Positions 54,640 through 64,000 of a DNA stretch of 64,000 bases are shown in pieces. The notes below the pieces were generated by a model. The model saw only the letters and a list, made by a program, of their open reading frames with translations. It had not been told where the DNA came from and did not search any database. Positions within the stretch are counted from its first letter, which is position 1. Each line of letters starts with the position of its first letter. This DNA comes from Aurelia coerulea (lineage: Eukaryota > Cnidaria > Scyphozoa > Semaeostomeae > Ulmaridae): assembly GCA_039566865.1 (NCBI GenBank), contig CM076949.1, positions 10,455,501-10,519,500 of the forward strand, written 5' to 3'. Position numbers and translations under genes: made by a program.

Positions 54640-55575
54640 CATTCGTGGCCAAAAGTTTAAGACCACATTTGTGTCAACAATGTCTCTTGGCCAACGATAT
54701 GGAACCCTACCACTCTGCCTATTTTACTCTCTTGGAGTTGATATAGATCAACTTTTCATGTAGATTCCAAATTTCGATGTTGTTTTCTAAATTTCAGCAC
54801 CATTTTGCTATGACGTCACAATGACATATATAGAAATTCTCGGAAATTGCAGTGGTTCTGCCGACAAGGGGTGTGACCCAAAAATTTTGTCACTCTGCTG
54901 GATTTTACATCAATCTATGCACAGTTCATTTCTGTGATTTGTTTGCAAAATATCGAAACTCTACAAAGAATATTGCTTCAGGGAAAAAGGTAGTGGAGGG
55001 CATTCAGTCCACAGCTATGGCCATAAGTTTAAGACCAGCCCTTGGATTTTTAGTTAGAAGTTACAAATCACATAGTTATTCGAATTAATGTTCAAGAATC
55101 ATTTCATTACTTGAATTATCGAACATCACAGGCTCTTACCTCATAAGCACAGATTGTTGTTCACGCTTTTCCAAGGGTGGTCTTAAACTTATGGCCAAAG
55201 CTGTGGACATAAGGCCCTCCACTACCTTTTCCCCTGAAGCAATATTCTTCGTGGAGTTTCTATATTTTGCAAACAAATCACAAAATGAACTGTCCATAGA
55301 TTGATGTAAAATCCAGCTGAGTGACACAATTTTTGGGTCACAATCCTTGTCAGCAGAACTATTGTAATTTCCGAGAATTTCCATATATTTCATTGTGACG
55401 TCATTGCAAAATGGCACCAACATTCAAAAAATAATATCAAAATTTGGAATCTACATGGAAAATTGATCTAAACCAACTCCAAGAGAGTAAAATAGGCAGA
55501 GTGGTAGGGTTCCATGTCGTTAGGCCAAGAAACGTTGTTGACAAAAATGTGGTCTTAAACTTTTGGCCACGACTG
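54640..55575. mobile_element. Tc1/mariner-type foldback MITE, 936 bp
   Basis: Ends CATTCGTGGCCAAAAGTTTA and (inverse) CAGTCGTGGCCAAAAGTTTA, a terminal motif common in Tc1-like elements; TA on each side (54638-54639, 55576-55577). The arms pair imperfectly across nearly the whole element, with further copies of GGCCATAAGTTTAAGACC near the centre. No transposase. Lies in the intron after exon D. Confidence 0.9.
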
Positions 55576-55577
55576 TA

Positions 55578-57829
55578 GTTATTTCACCTCTCTACGGCAG
55601 TGTTATGTGCCTTTATTTACTTCTGTACTGCATAATTGTTCAAATGCCAGAATTTGAAATGAAATTTGAATCAATGCTGTTGTATAGATACATGGGACAA
55701 GGAGTGAAATTATCTTCAAGCCAAATTTGTGAACTGTTTGTCTTCTCTCGAAATTCCGCATCCAAGCTCTAAATTTTTGCTACGTCATATCAAAATGTTC
55801 CTCGATCATCGAACTATACTTTCTAATACTTTGTTACTTCACCGGCAGTGTTTGAAATACAGAAATTTGCAACTGCTTTTATGAAAGTCTCGTCAATTTT
55901 ACTTACTCCCAAGGCTTTTCTTTACCTTCTTTGCAAAGTAAAGTGATCGAAAATCGGTCGCTCTGTTGTTATTCAGTCCGAGCTTAAGGGAGAAAGTAAA
56001 TTAGACGAGACTTGCACATTAAAAAAGTTGAAAAAGTTTGCATTTCAAACATTGAAGATGAAGAAAGTACAATTTGATGATTGAGTTCCATTTTGATGGG
56101 CTGTAGCACAAATTTGGAGCTTGGATGCCGGATTGGAAGAGAAGACAAAACAGTTTATTGAAATTGGCTTGAAGATTGATTTCACTCCTTGTTGCCGCTG
56201 AACGTAGTGAAGCGGACATCTAGAGAGGTTCTATCGAAAACTTTCGTGTAAATTCAAGATTTTAGACTTATTACACTGAGATCTAATAAACTTTCATCAC
56301 AATGAGATCAGTGAAAAACGAATCAATAGTGATAACTCCCACGATATAATGAGTGTTGATGGATGTTGGCGGTGTCATCGCACCATTCATTTCAGAAGAG
56401 AGGAAGGTGTGTTATGATTATGGTTCAAAAGAAGACTTTAGCGCAGTTTGGTGGAGGTTTGGTGGTAGGTATAACACATCTGCCCTTCTATTCTTACTTA
56501 TACTTATTTCATTGCTAAACTTGAGAATTATTTTGTTTATGCTTTCCGTTGTTTGGACTACAAATTGGTTTTACAGTTGAACTAACAGGGGATGACAACG
56601 AGGAAGTCCTTCTTCCAACAAACAGGAAAGGTAGTAGGCCCAGCCAGGCTTCGCCTTTATACAACCAGCACTAGCAAGCAGCCCACAGCCACAGGCAAGG
56701 AATATAACTAGAAATTTAGTAATTTGGACTGCACCGTCGTCACTGTATCATGTCTTTTTCCATGTGTTTATTTTTGGAAGGAGAGTAATGGACCCTGACT
56801 GAGCTGCGAGGGGCGTAGCTCAGACAAACCTTCTTCCAAAACCTTCTTCCGAAAAGGCGTGCGAGATTTTTTAAACAATCGGGAATTTTTTACGGATTTT
56901 TCTTGAAAAGGATTTTGCCAAAGGAGTACGAGATTTTTACAGGGTATACGCCCCTAGCTGAGCTGTGAGAACCTGGGTGTTGCAATCATACGTAACAGAA
57001 TAGGTCATAATTCTCCTTGTCAAAGGAAATCACCAAACGGAGAATTGCACAAAAGATTAGTGCTACGGATCTTTGAGCATGATCATTTGCATTTGAAAAA
57101 ATTCTGATATTGCTTTCATTGAGAAAGATTCCTTCAATACAAAAGATCTGTAAAACCTGCTGGTGATTCCATCTTGGGCATAATTTGTATTGACAATAAA
57201 ATAAACAACTACAATGATCTACCAAGAAGTCAAATTTGTTTAATGCTGCCAAACATGACCCAAAACAGTTAAATCTTTTGCACAACTTTCACGCGAATAC
57301 AAGCTTATTTCATTGTGTATTGTTGCAGGAATAAAAGGCAACTTATTAACTTGTGAGATTTGGATAAAGATCAACAAAGCATTGGATAATTATTTATGCT
57401 TTCACTTGTGACCATTCATTTCACTTGTTAAATTCAAAAAGCAACGCAGCATTGGAACACCATTAGGATATTTACTTATCTATGTGATTCTTGGAAAGAC
57501 CAGACCAGATGAGTCAAGCAGGGGATCAATATTTCTTCTGTCACCATTCTTTGCACCTGTGACCTTACTCAGGCACAACTTGTAACTGGATGAACGTTTG
57601 AAGGATGATGGTGGGGGACCAAATGTTGTGCATTATGAACCCCTTATGAACACTAAAGACTTGGTCTATAAAGACAGTAGATGAAATAACTTGGTACTAA
57701 AAGTGGTTACTAAAACTTATAGACCCTTGTAAACCAAAAATTTGTCTTTTTATTTGCATCCACCTCCTTCATAGTATATAACAGATATAGTCTATACATA
57801 TAGTTGAATGTTGAATATTGAATGGACAG
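55578..57829. other. Intronic or intergenic, no confident gene
   Basis: No repeat ends recognised. Two possible small exons are listed separately or rejected. Otherwise only chance frames. Confidence 0.45.
56396..56464 (+). CDS. Possible 23-codon exon after exon D
   Basis: Bounded by CATTTCAG and GTAGGT, exactly 69 nt and open in phase 0, matching the exon D exit phase (KRGRCVMIMVQKKTLAQFGG...). Short size makes chance likely; a competing frame reads ERKVCYDYGSKEDFSAVWW. Confidence 0.2.
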
Positions 57830-57983
57830 TTGACTTGCTACAAGTCTCAGTATAAATCTCAGAGAGTGTAGTGCATAGGCCCCTCCTCTGCTGCCCTCGC
57901 ACTGCGCGCTCGTTCGCCTCCGGCGCGGTATGAACACCATGACAATACGAATAGAAGGCAAACGAAGACTTGTAGCAAGTCAA
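57830..57983. mobile_element. 154-bp TIR element with 9-bp duplication (MULE-like MITE)
   Basis: Ends TTGACTTGCTACAAGTCT and AGACTTGTAGCAAGTCAA, flanked by AATGGACAG on both sides (57821-57829 and 57984-57992). Nine-base duplication points to a Mutator-type integration. GC-rich centre with CGCACTGCGCGCTCG. Confidence 0.82.
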
Positions 57984-58844
57984 AATGGACAGTAACTGTG
58001 AGCATTACAGAGGAACGATCCAATAAATTGCTACACTATGCTTTCTTTTTAAAATGCCATAATCTGTGGACTAGAAAGAAAATCAGGCCATGCAGGGTAC
58101 CACTGAGACCATAAGAAATGTATGTAGTCAAACGCACTACATACCAACATTAATTATCTGTGCCTTAAATTACAAAAAAACACTGGAATTGAGACTAATT
58201 TTGTATTGAGTTGTAATGAGTGTTGTATTCATATTGGTCATACTGAGCAGTCTTGAAATTTACAAACAGTTCTTATATTTCTGGGACTATTTTTACGCTA
58301 AAAAGCTACAATTTTTCTTGAAAATACACACATGCTTCAAAAACTCCGCTCCAGCATTTATTCTTTGACAAATCTGCAGAAATAGTATATTGTACATAAA
58401 AGCTTTAAGCGGCACTTACTTAACTTCGTTAACAGCTAGTATTATTTATGTATTAGCGTATTAGTTACTTCACTTCGAATTCTCGCATTCGAACAAATAT
58501 GCAGTGCACATGTCAATAAAGGAGACACAATATTGCCGTAAATAGGTGCAACAAATAAGACACAAAGGTGTTTCCATTTCCTACTTTTAAATGTTTATCT
58601 TGTTTGTCAAGTCAACCGTACGTGCCTCTATCCCCTGCCAAAGTGGACAGAAGTCAAGCTACACCATATTGTATATCAGCATCGTATATCTATAGCTCTC
58701 TATCTCATTATACTGTTCATTGAATTTAAGTAATGTCCATGCATTGGTTTTAGGGGTAAAAGTTCAAAATATACATATTCTCTGGTTATTTATACACGCT
58801 GATCATTCTGATTTATGTAATCCTATTGTACCTTGCGTATCCAA
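57984..58844. other. No feature identified
   Basis: AT-rich; no exon, array or terminal repeats recognised. Confidence 0.45.
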
Positions 58845-59708
58845 GGAGCTGCCCCCAATTCACAATAAAAACAGAAAAATTTCAATCTAGCTTTTATCCC
58901 AACTGCATATCTGAATGGAATAAACTCGACCCTGAAATCAGACTGTCACCTTCTGTAGCTGTGTTTAAGACAAAGCTTCTATCGTTAATTCGCCCCCCTG
59001 CAAAATCTGTCTTTGGGATTCATGACCCAATAGGTTTATCGTATCTTTCCCAAATAAGAGTCGGTCTCAGTAGATTAAATTTTCACAAATTCAAGCATAA
59101 TTTCAGGGATACCGTGAACCCAATGTGTCCAACAAACGATGGCATTGAGGATACGGAACACTTTTTGTTGCTTTGTCCGTCATTTGATATCTTACGACGA
59201 GATCTTCTCGCTGGAGTTTCAAATTTACTACGACCATTTGCCCAAATCAACAGCTTTTCAAACAACGCTCTGATACAACTCTTATTGTATGGCGATAAAG
59301 ACCTTTCAGATGACATTAATAAAGATATACTCCAATTGACCCTAAATTTTATTCACAAAACTGGTCGGTTCGGTTAAGATAATTTCAGTATATACTACAT
59401 AGATACTAAGTCCTACTCTTCGTCATTTTTTCTTTAAAATTTTTGTATGTATCCGTATTTAGTCGTATTTAATCGTTATGTATATCTCATTGTAACTTGT
59501 CTTTTCCTTTTTGTTTCCATTTTCGTTTGTTTTTATTTGTAAGTAATTTAGTTTAGTGTTTTATGTAATGACCCTTGGGATAGTCATGGGTTCTTGCTTC
59601 CCGGGTCATCTTCCTTTGTTATGTAGTCCAGTAGTTTGTTAGTATAGCCTTTAGTACCTCGTCCTTGTAAATTTTTATATTGAATATAAAAAAAAAAAAA
59701 AAAAAAAA
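58845..59708 (+). pseudogene. 5'-truncated LINE C-terminus with poly(A)
   Basis: Frame QSSFYPNCISEWNKLDPEIR, SVAVFKTKLLSLIRPPAKS, YLSQIRVGLSRLNFHKFKHN, then a zinc-knuckle-like CPTNDGIEDTEHFLLLCPSF and HKTGRFG stop at 59377. The C-x-H-x-C tail after RT and the 22-bp poly(A) at 59687-59708 mark a third LINE family in this window. The RT body is absent. Confidence 0.88.
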
Positions 59709-60017
59709 TTCACAATAGAGAAGGAACAAAAAGTTGGAACTTAACCCCATTGAACTCAGATGTCCTTGGTGACCCAAATAATGCAAGAAGAACAATGCAT
59801 TCATCCCATAGGTAACTAGGGCTGACATAACTACGAGATCGCTGTTCCTTGCCGGCCTCACAGAATGTCTGCCGGGATTACAATGACGAACAAGGACCTA
59901 GACATCTCATAGTTCCCTCGAGAATGATCCAATCAGCCCTCTTGAGAATGATCTAGACAAGGAGTCATTCTGGAGGCCCTGTCTCCATTAAGTTCCCCCA
60001 GAGTTGCAGTGAAGACT
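59709..60017. other. No feature identified
   Basis: Flank between two LINE fragments. CCTAGACATCTCATAG/ATGATC-type imperfect repeats at 59890-59960; otherwise nothing. Confidence 0.4.
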
Positions 60018-61262
60018 GAGTTTGTTTGTTTGTTTGTCAAATTATTTTACATCGATTATGTACATACTCTAGCTTACTATATACAAATATACAAAGTAAA
60101 CTAATCTAAATCGATGGATATATATAATTACATAAATAAATATTTTTACAGTATTTTGATAATCTAACTAAATATAGAAAACTAAAGAAAACTAGTTCAT
60201 TGATACATATTGACAGGCACTACATTTGCAGTCTGGGCCGTCCCACTTCTTTATCATATTTTTAAAACTATTTAGGTTTTCGGCTGATTTCATTTCATTT
60301 GGCAGTGTGTTCCAGATCTGAGGTCCCAATGATCGAAGGCTGTTGGACCCAAAGGTGACTTGATTTGGTCTATAATGCTGTAAGTCATTGGAGTTACGTA
60401 ATGAGTACTTGGAAGATTTTATTTTGAAAATATCGTGCATGAAAGAGGGATTTAAGAGTAAATAAGGACGAGAGCATTTTCATCTAAGCCATAGGCATGT
60501 AGTTTGGCTATGAGTAAATCGTGTGGAATACAATCGAATGCTTTTGACAAATCCATAAGGACAGCCCCTACAATATTATCGTTATCGAGCTTAAATCTCC
60601 ATTCTTCAAGCATTCTTATTAGGACATGTTGTGTGCCATATGATTTTCTGTAAGCAGCAATGAAAAGGGAAAATGTTTTATCTAGGTATGGGATAAGTTG
60701 ATTTTTCAAAATTTTTTCGTAGATTTTGGAGAAAATATTGAGAATACTGACAGGACGAAAGTTTCGTTCAACTGTACGATTTGCCTCTCCTTTATCTAAA
60801 GGACAGACAGCGGCACGTTTTCCATTATTTGGAAACCTATAGTTTCGTATACTGCAATTAATTGCATCTGTTAACGGGAGTGCAAGCTCGTCTGCAGCTA
60901 ACAAAACCAGTTTTGGTGGTATTTGATCTTCACCCGTTGATTTCCTACGGTCTAAAGACTTTAGTTGTTCCCTGACTTGACAATCTTCTACTTCGTGAAA
61001 GGAAAATGAATTGAAATTTATTTCAGGATTTTGAATGATAGCTAAAATACTTGGATGGTTTTTGTATTCTTCAAGAATCAACCTAATGATTTGCCGATCA
61101 TCATCAGTTGCAACCGTATCTGCAATGTTGCAAGGTTTTACACCGCTAGATTTTTCTACAATGTTGATGTAGTGATCGTTAAATATCTCCGTTAGTTCTC
61201 TGTCTTCAGTAATGATTGCATTATTTTTAACTAAGGAGATATCACTACCCGCCAAGCCTCCT
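60018..61262 (-). pseudogene. LINE with internal RT deletion
   Basis: Minus strand: GSDISLVKNNAIITEDRELT, EDCQVREQLKSLDRRKSTGE (RT), AAVCPLDKG, RNFRPVSILNIFSKIYEKIL, AVLMDLSKAFDCIPHDLLIA, then after 60452 it jumps to the C-terminus NPSFMHDIFKIKSSKYSLRN, LGPQIWNTLPNEMKSAENLN and CKCSACQYVSMN. The catalytic YADD segment, about 400 bp, is gone. The 3' tail is (AAAC)n, seen as TTTG repeats at 60021-60037. Confidence 0.92.
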
Positions 61263-61499
61263 TAAAAGACGGTGCTTTTTGAATCCTCTGGGACTGTGTA
61301 ACTTGCTGGTTGTTGTTTAGAAATCTTTAAAAGGAGAGCAAATGAGATTGATATGAAAAGCTTTTTATTTTCTTTTCCCTGGTGAAGATAAGTTTTGCGC
61401 AAAATGTTAATCTTTTGTTTTGGAATAGTAAAATGCGTGCTTGCTGGTATGCTCTTGTTATTGTTGGTATAAAATAAATGTTATTGCAAGCGAGCTAGT

Positions 61500-61840
61500 G
61501 AACATGGACTGGTCAAAGGTTGAGGGCGCGAGACAACAGCGAAGAACGATAATATTGCGAGAAAGCAAAGACAAGATCTTTAATTTTCAGTTTTTCAGCA
61601 AAGGGGTTGCAGGAAGCACATTGACACAAAGCATAGATGGTACTATTATTTTGACAAAAAGCCAAGCGAAAGGGTGATCGAGCATTCCATACGACAACAA
61701 AGCACCAATGATGGACAAAAGTGCAATGGAAGTGCCAGAAAGCGTGCTGATACCACAAAAAGACCATGTTATTCTATCAAAGAGGGTTTTGGCAAGAAGT
61801 AAATCGATTGGCTGTATGCAATATGTGGAGAGGGGGGGGG
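61500..61840 (+). other. Decayed leader of the Crypton-like element
   Basis: MDWSKVEGARQQRRTIILRE and following residues run open to 61677, then continue with stops. It may be the DNA-binding N-terminal part of the element or unrelated; a G-run at 61832-61842 precedes the next frame. Confidence 0.35.
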
Positions 61841-61841
61841 G

Positions 61842-62790
61842 GTGTCAGAAAGTCAAGCCGCGCAAAATGGAACTCGGGTAATGAAGTTTTTGAAATTTTG
61901 CAGCAAAGATGATGATGAGCAGTTGACCGAAGAACATGTAGACTATTGTATTGGTTCGGCAGGACTCGTATGCAATTTCATAGAGCACATTGGAAAGGAA
62001 CGGGGTCTCGGCAGTTCAGCCCAGTTTGGATACTATCAGTCGATAACAGACTTGATTGATTTTCGCAAGTCGGCTGGACTATCAAGCACAGTTCTCGGGA
62101 ATTTAGCAACCTCGGAGGTGTATATCAATAGAGGGAAGAGAGCACTTGCAAGGCGTACAATCACCGAATGGACTAAGAACCTCTCGATTGACGTTTTACA
62201 AGCAACGAATCAATGGGCGACAATGGAAGAGATGGAGAAAGTGATATCATTTCATCTTTCGCGTTACAAGGACGTACTAACGAGATGTAAAGACTACCCA
62301 TTAACCTCAGCAACGGCTTCCGATCTTACTTTCGCCAATCGTTTTTTGGTTGTCTACTTGTTTACAAGGGTGAAGGGGTCAAGACCGATGACTTACCAGT
62401 ATTTGTCGTTGTCGATGTTTGAAAAGCCAAAATAAAATGATGGATTCGTGGATCAAACCGAATTCAAGACTGCCAATCAATACAGCCTTGACTCTCTAAT
62501 TTTTGACGAAACGAGCACACGAATAGTTGTCGAATACATTCAATATGTACGACCACTGTTGAACCCACAATGCCACTATGTTCTCGTAACGATAAGTGGA
62601 ACACAGTTTTAAAACTTTAGCAACCTGATGTCGGAGCTTGTATTTAAAGCAATTAGAAAGTACGTTCACCCGACAAGATATTGCCAACTTGTGGAGACCG
62701 AAAGTTCTCGTAAACTGTCATATGAAGAGCAAGATGCTGTCACTCGTGATCAGAAACATAGTTCGCAAGTAGCGAGGACTCATTATCCCT
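61842..62790 (+). pseudogene. Crypton-like tyrosine recombinase relic
   Basis: One frame with only two TAA codons (62433 and 62610): RVMKFLKFCSKDDDEQLTEE, GYYQSITDLIDFRKSAGLSS, VKGSRPMTYQYLSLSMF (putative first catalytic Arg), FKTANQYSLDSLIFDE, SELVFKAIRKYVHPTRYCQL (HxxR box), DQKHSSQVARTHY (putative nucleophile Tyr). I recall a multi-copy cnidarian family with the same RPMTYQYL/HPTRY/HY order. Tyrosine recombinases of Crypton transposons cut and rejoin DNA through a covalent tyrosine link. The frame breaks off after THYP, where the Penelope-like sequence begins. Confidence 0.7.
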
Positions 62791-64000
62791 CGCAGTTTCG
62801 CAAATTACTTACTTTTGCAGTTAAGGACACTCACTTTGTCTTCAACAAACAACTATTTGACCAAGTTGATGGTGTTGCTATGGGGTCACCTCTCGGACCA
62901 ACCCTTGCTAATATCTTTATGAATGTTCTAGAAATGAAATATCTAGCCAACTGTCCTTCTGAATTTAAACCTGTACTGTATCGTAGGTATGTTGATGATA
63001 CACAGGCCCGTAGGAAGCGGGGGGGGGGGGTAGGGGGGGGGGCTCAAGCCCCCCCAATAATTTTTTAAAACAATAGTGCTACGTCACATGACTTAATTAG
63101 ATGTATTGTTCTCTATTGTTTTAAGAACAATTGCCCCCCCCAATCCGAAGCTTCTTCCTACGGCCCTGTGATACATTTTGCTTATTTAGAAATAGAGATC
63201 ACATATATAGTTTTCTTGAATTTATAAATCGTCAACATCCTAATATTAGATTTACCTATGAATTAGAGTCGGACTATGCTTTGCCATTTTTGGATGTACT
63301 TGTTACTCATGATAAGGTTCCTTTTCAACAACTAGCTTATATAGGAAAAAGACATTTACTGGTCTTTATTCGGACTTCTCTAGCCTAGCACCCACCAAGT
63401 ATAAGATTAATCTAATCAGGGTTCTAGTTTATCGTGCCTTCCACATTTGCTCTCCATACCGCAATTTTCATGAAGAAATTACTCGCATTAAGAAAATCTT
63501 GACTGAAAATTGCTTCCCTAAGAGCCTTATTGATCGTATTATTAAGAAATTTCTGGATCGCCAATTTAGGCCTAACCCTCCCAAAGAGGCGGATAATAAA
63601 GTCCCCCTTCTATTTTGTATACCTTTCCTTGGGCTGTACAGTCTGCAAATCAAGACTAGGCTAGGTAGAATTATTAAAAAATGTTATCCTAACATCCAAC
63701 TGAGGGTTATTTTTCAGTCCCCAAAACGCATTGGATCACTCTTCCCGTTTAAAGACCGCCTTCCTGTTTCCATGCGCTCTTCTGTTGTTTACAAGTTTCA
63801 GTGTCCTGGCTGCCATGCCTCGTACTATGGAAAAACATCACGTAATTTGATTACTCGATGCAGAGAGCACTTGGGAATTAACAAAGCTGGTCTTAAAATA
63901 AAAGAGAGTTCCTCTGCCATCGGGGATCATATTAACCAATCAGGACACGCCGCGTCGGTTAATGATTTCTCTATTTTGGACAGAGCCAATAATGATTTTG
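62791..64000 (+). pseudogene. Penelope-like element: RT and GIY-YIG endonuclease, partial
   Basis: RT: QFRKLLTFAVKDTHFVFNKQ, QVDGVAMGSPLGPTLANIF, FKPVLYRRYVDDT (catalytic), split by a MITE, then FCLFRNRDHIYSFLEFINRQ, HPNIRFTYELESDYALPFLD. Past a frameshift at about 63330: SLAPTKYKINLIRVLVYRAF, then a CPGCHASYYGKTSRNLITRC-REHL GIY-YIG-type endonuclease (x-YYGxTxR) running off the window. MGSPLGPTLAN, RRYVDDT and the HPNIxFTxE block are diagnostic of Penelope-like elements with a GIY-YIG domain (Neptune type). Broken by frameshifts and truncated at the 5' side. Confidence 0.92.
63003..63168. mobile_element. Small hAT-like MITE, 166 bp, in the PLE RT active site
   Basis: Ends CAGGCCCGTAGGAAG and (inverse) CAGGGCCGTAGGAAG; flanks share TGATACA (62996-63002 and 63169-63175), 7 bp identical. 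G-run near one end and C-runs near the middle and right. It sits directly after the YVDDT codons; removal restores YVDDT-FCLFRNRD. Confidence 0.9.

Noticed and set aside
56575..56674. Terminal exon reading VELTGDDNEEVLLPTNRK
   Set aside because: There is a TTTACAG acceptor, but the frame does not match the exit phase of the preceding candidate exons and I recognise no homology.

Overview
This is eukaryotic, intron-bearing, AT-rich genomic DNA from an invertebrate animal, and I think most likely a cnidarian. The evidence is spliced GT/AG exons, tRNA-derived SINE sequence, CR1-group non-LTR elements with PHD fingers, BEL/Pao, Penelope-like, Crypton-like and Helitron sequences, and hAT, Tc1/mariner and TTAA-type MITEs. 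The taxon is an inference from the mix of element families. No bacterial, viral or organelle features are seen.

Host gene. The only host gene I recognise is on the + strand. Four phase-compatible exons (7672-7750, 8563-8797, 10630-10810, 53121-54515) read as a BRCT-containing protein whose N-terminal half resembles SLF1 (ANKRD32), the RAD18-binding factor that recruits SMC5/6 to damaged DNA. The first exon(s) and the C-terminal (ankyrin) part are not identified here. If no exon was missed, the third intron is about 42.3 kb and consists almost entirely of nested transposable elements.

Layout. 1-2830: end of a non-coding Helitron with a 1.63-kb tandem duplication and G-rich minisatellites. 3051-5260: SINE, then a minus-strand LINE split by a Tc1/mariner-type MITE. 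5260-7670: mostly unassigned, with short tandem repeats. 7672-10810: SLF1-like exons with a LINE fragment in an intron. 11430-12552: LINE relic. 12576-13455: TTAA MITE. 13703-18465: a 4.76-kb element with ~415-bp terminal inverted repeats. It carries a decayed gene (conserved core with an IFIDDFHNIH motif, then a C-terminal RING-like domain), has paired E2F-type sites upstream of a candidate first exon, and is flanked by a near-perfect 9-bp duplication. 18804 to about 39300: a minus-strand BEL/Pao retrotransposon broken by at least seven later insertions; for four of them removing the insert restores the BEL reading frame exactly. 36165-39040: a nearly complete EN-RT LINE inside a 42-bp minisatellite derived from the BEL gag. 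41310-52626: a two-ORF PHD/EN/RT LINE interrupted by a 6.5-kb Helitron. 52627-57990: host exon and MITEs. 58845-64000: truncated LINEs, a Crypton-like tyrosine recombinase relic, and a Penelope-like element with RT and GIY-YIG domains.

Relationships. Apart from the SLF1-like gene, nearly everything supportable is mobile-element sequence, and almost every coding region has frameshifts or stops. The value of the window is as a dated stack of insertions: several junctions are resolved to the base because target duplications are present and host-element reading frames close perfectly when the insert is removed. All calls come from reading the sequence; no database search was possible.
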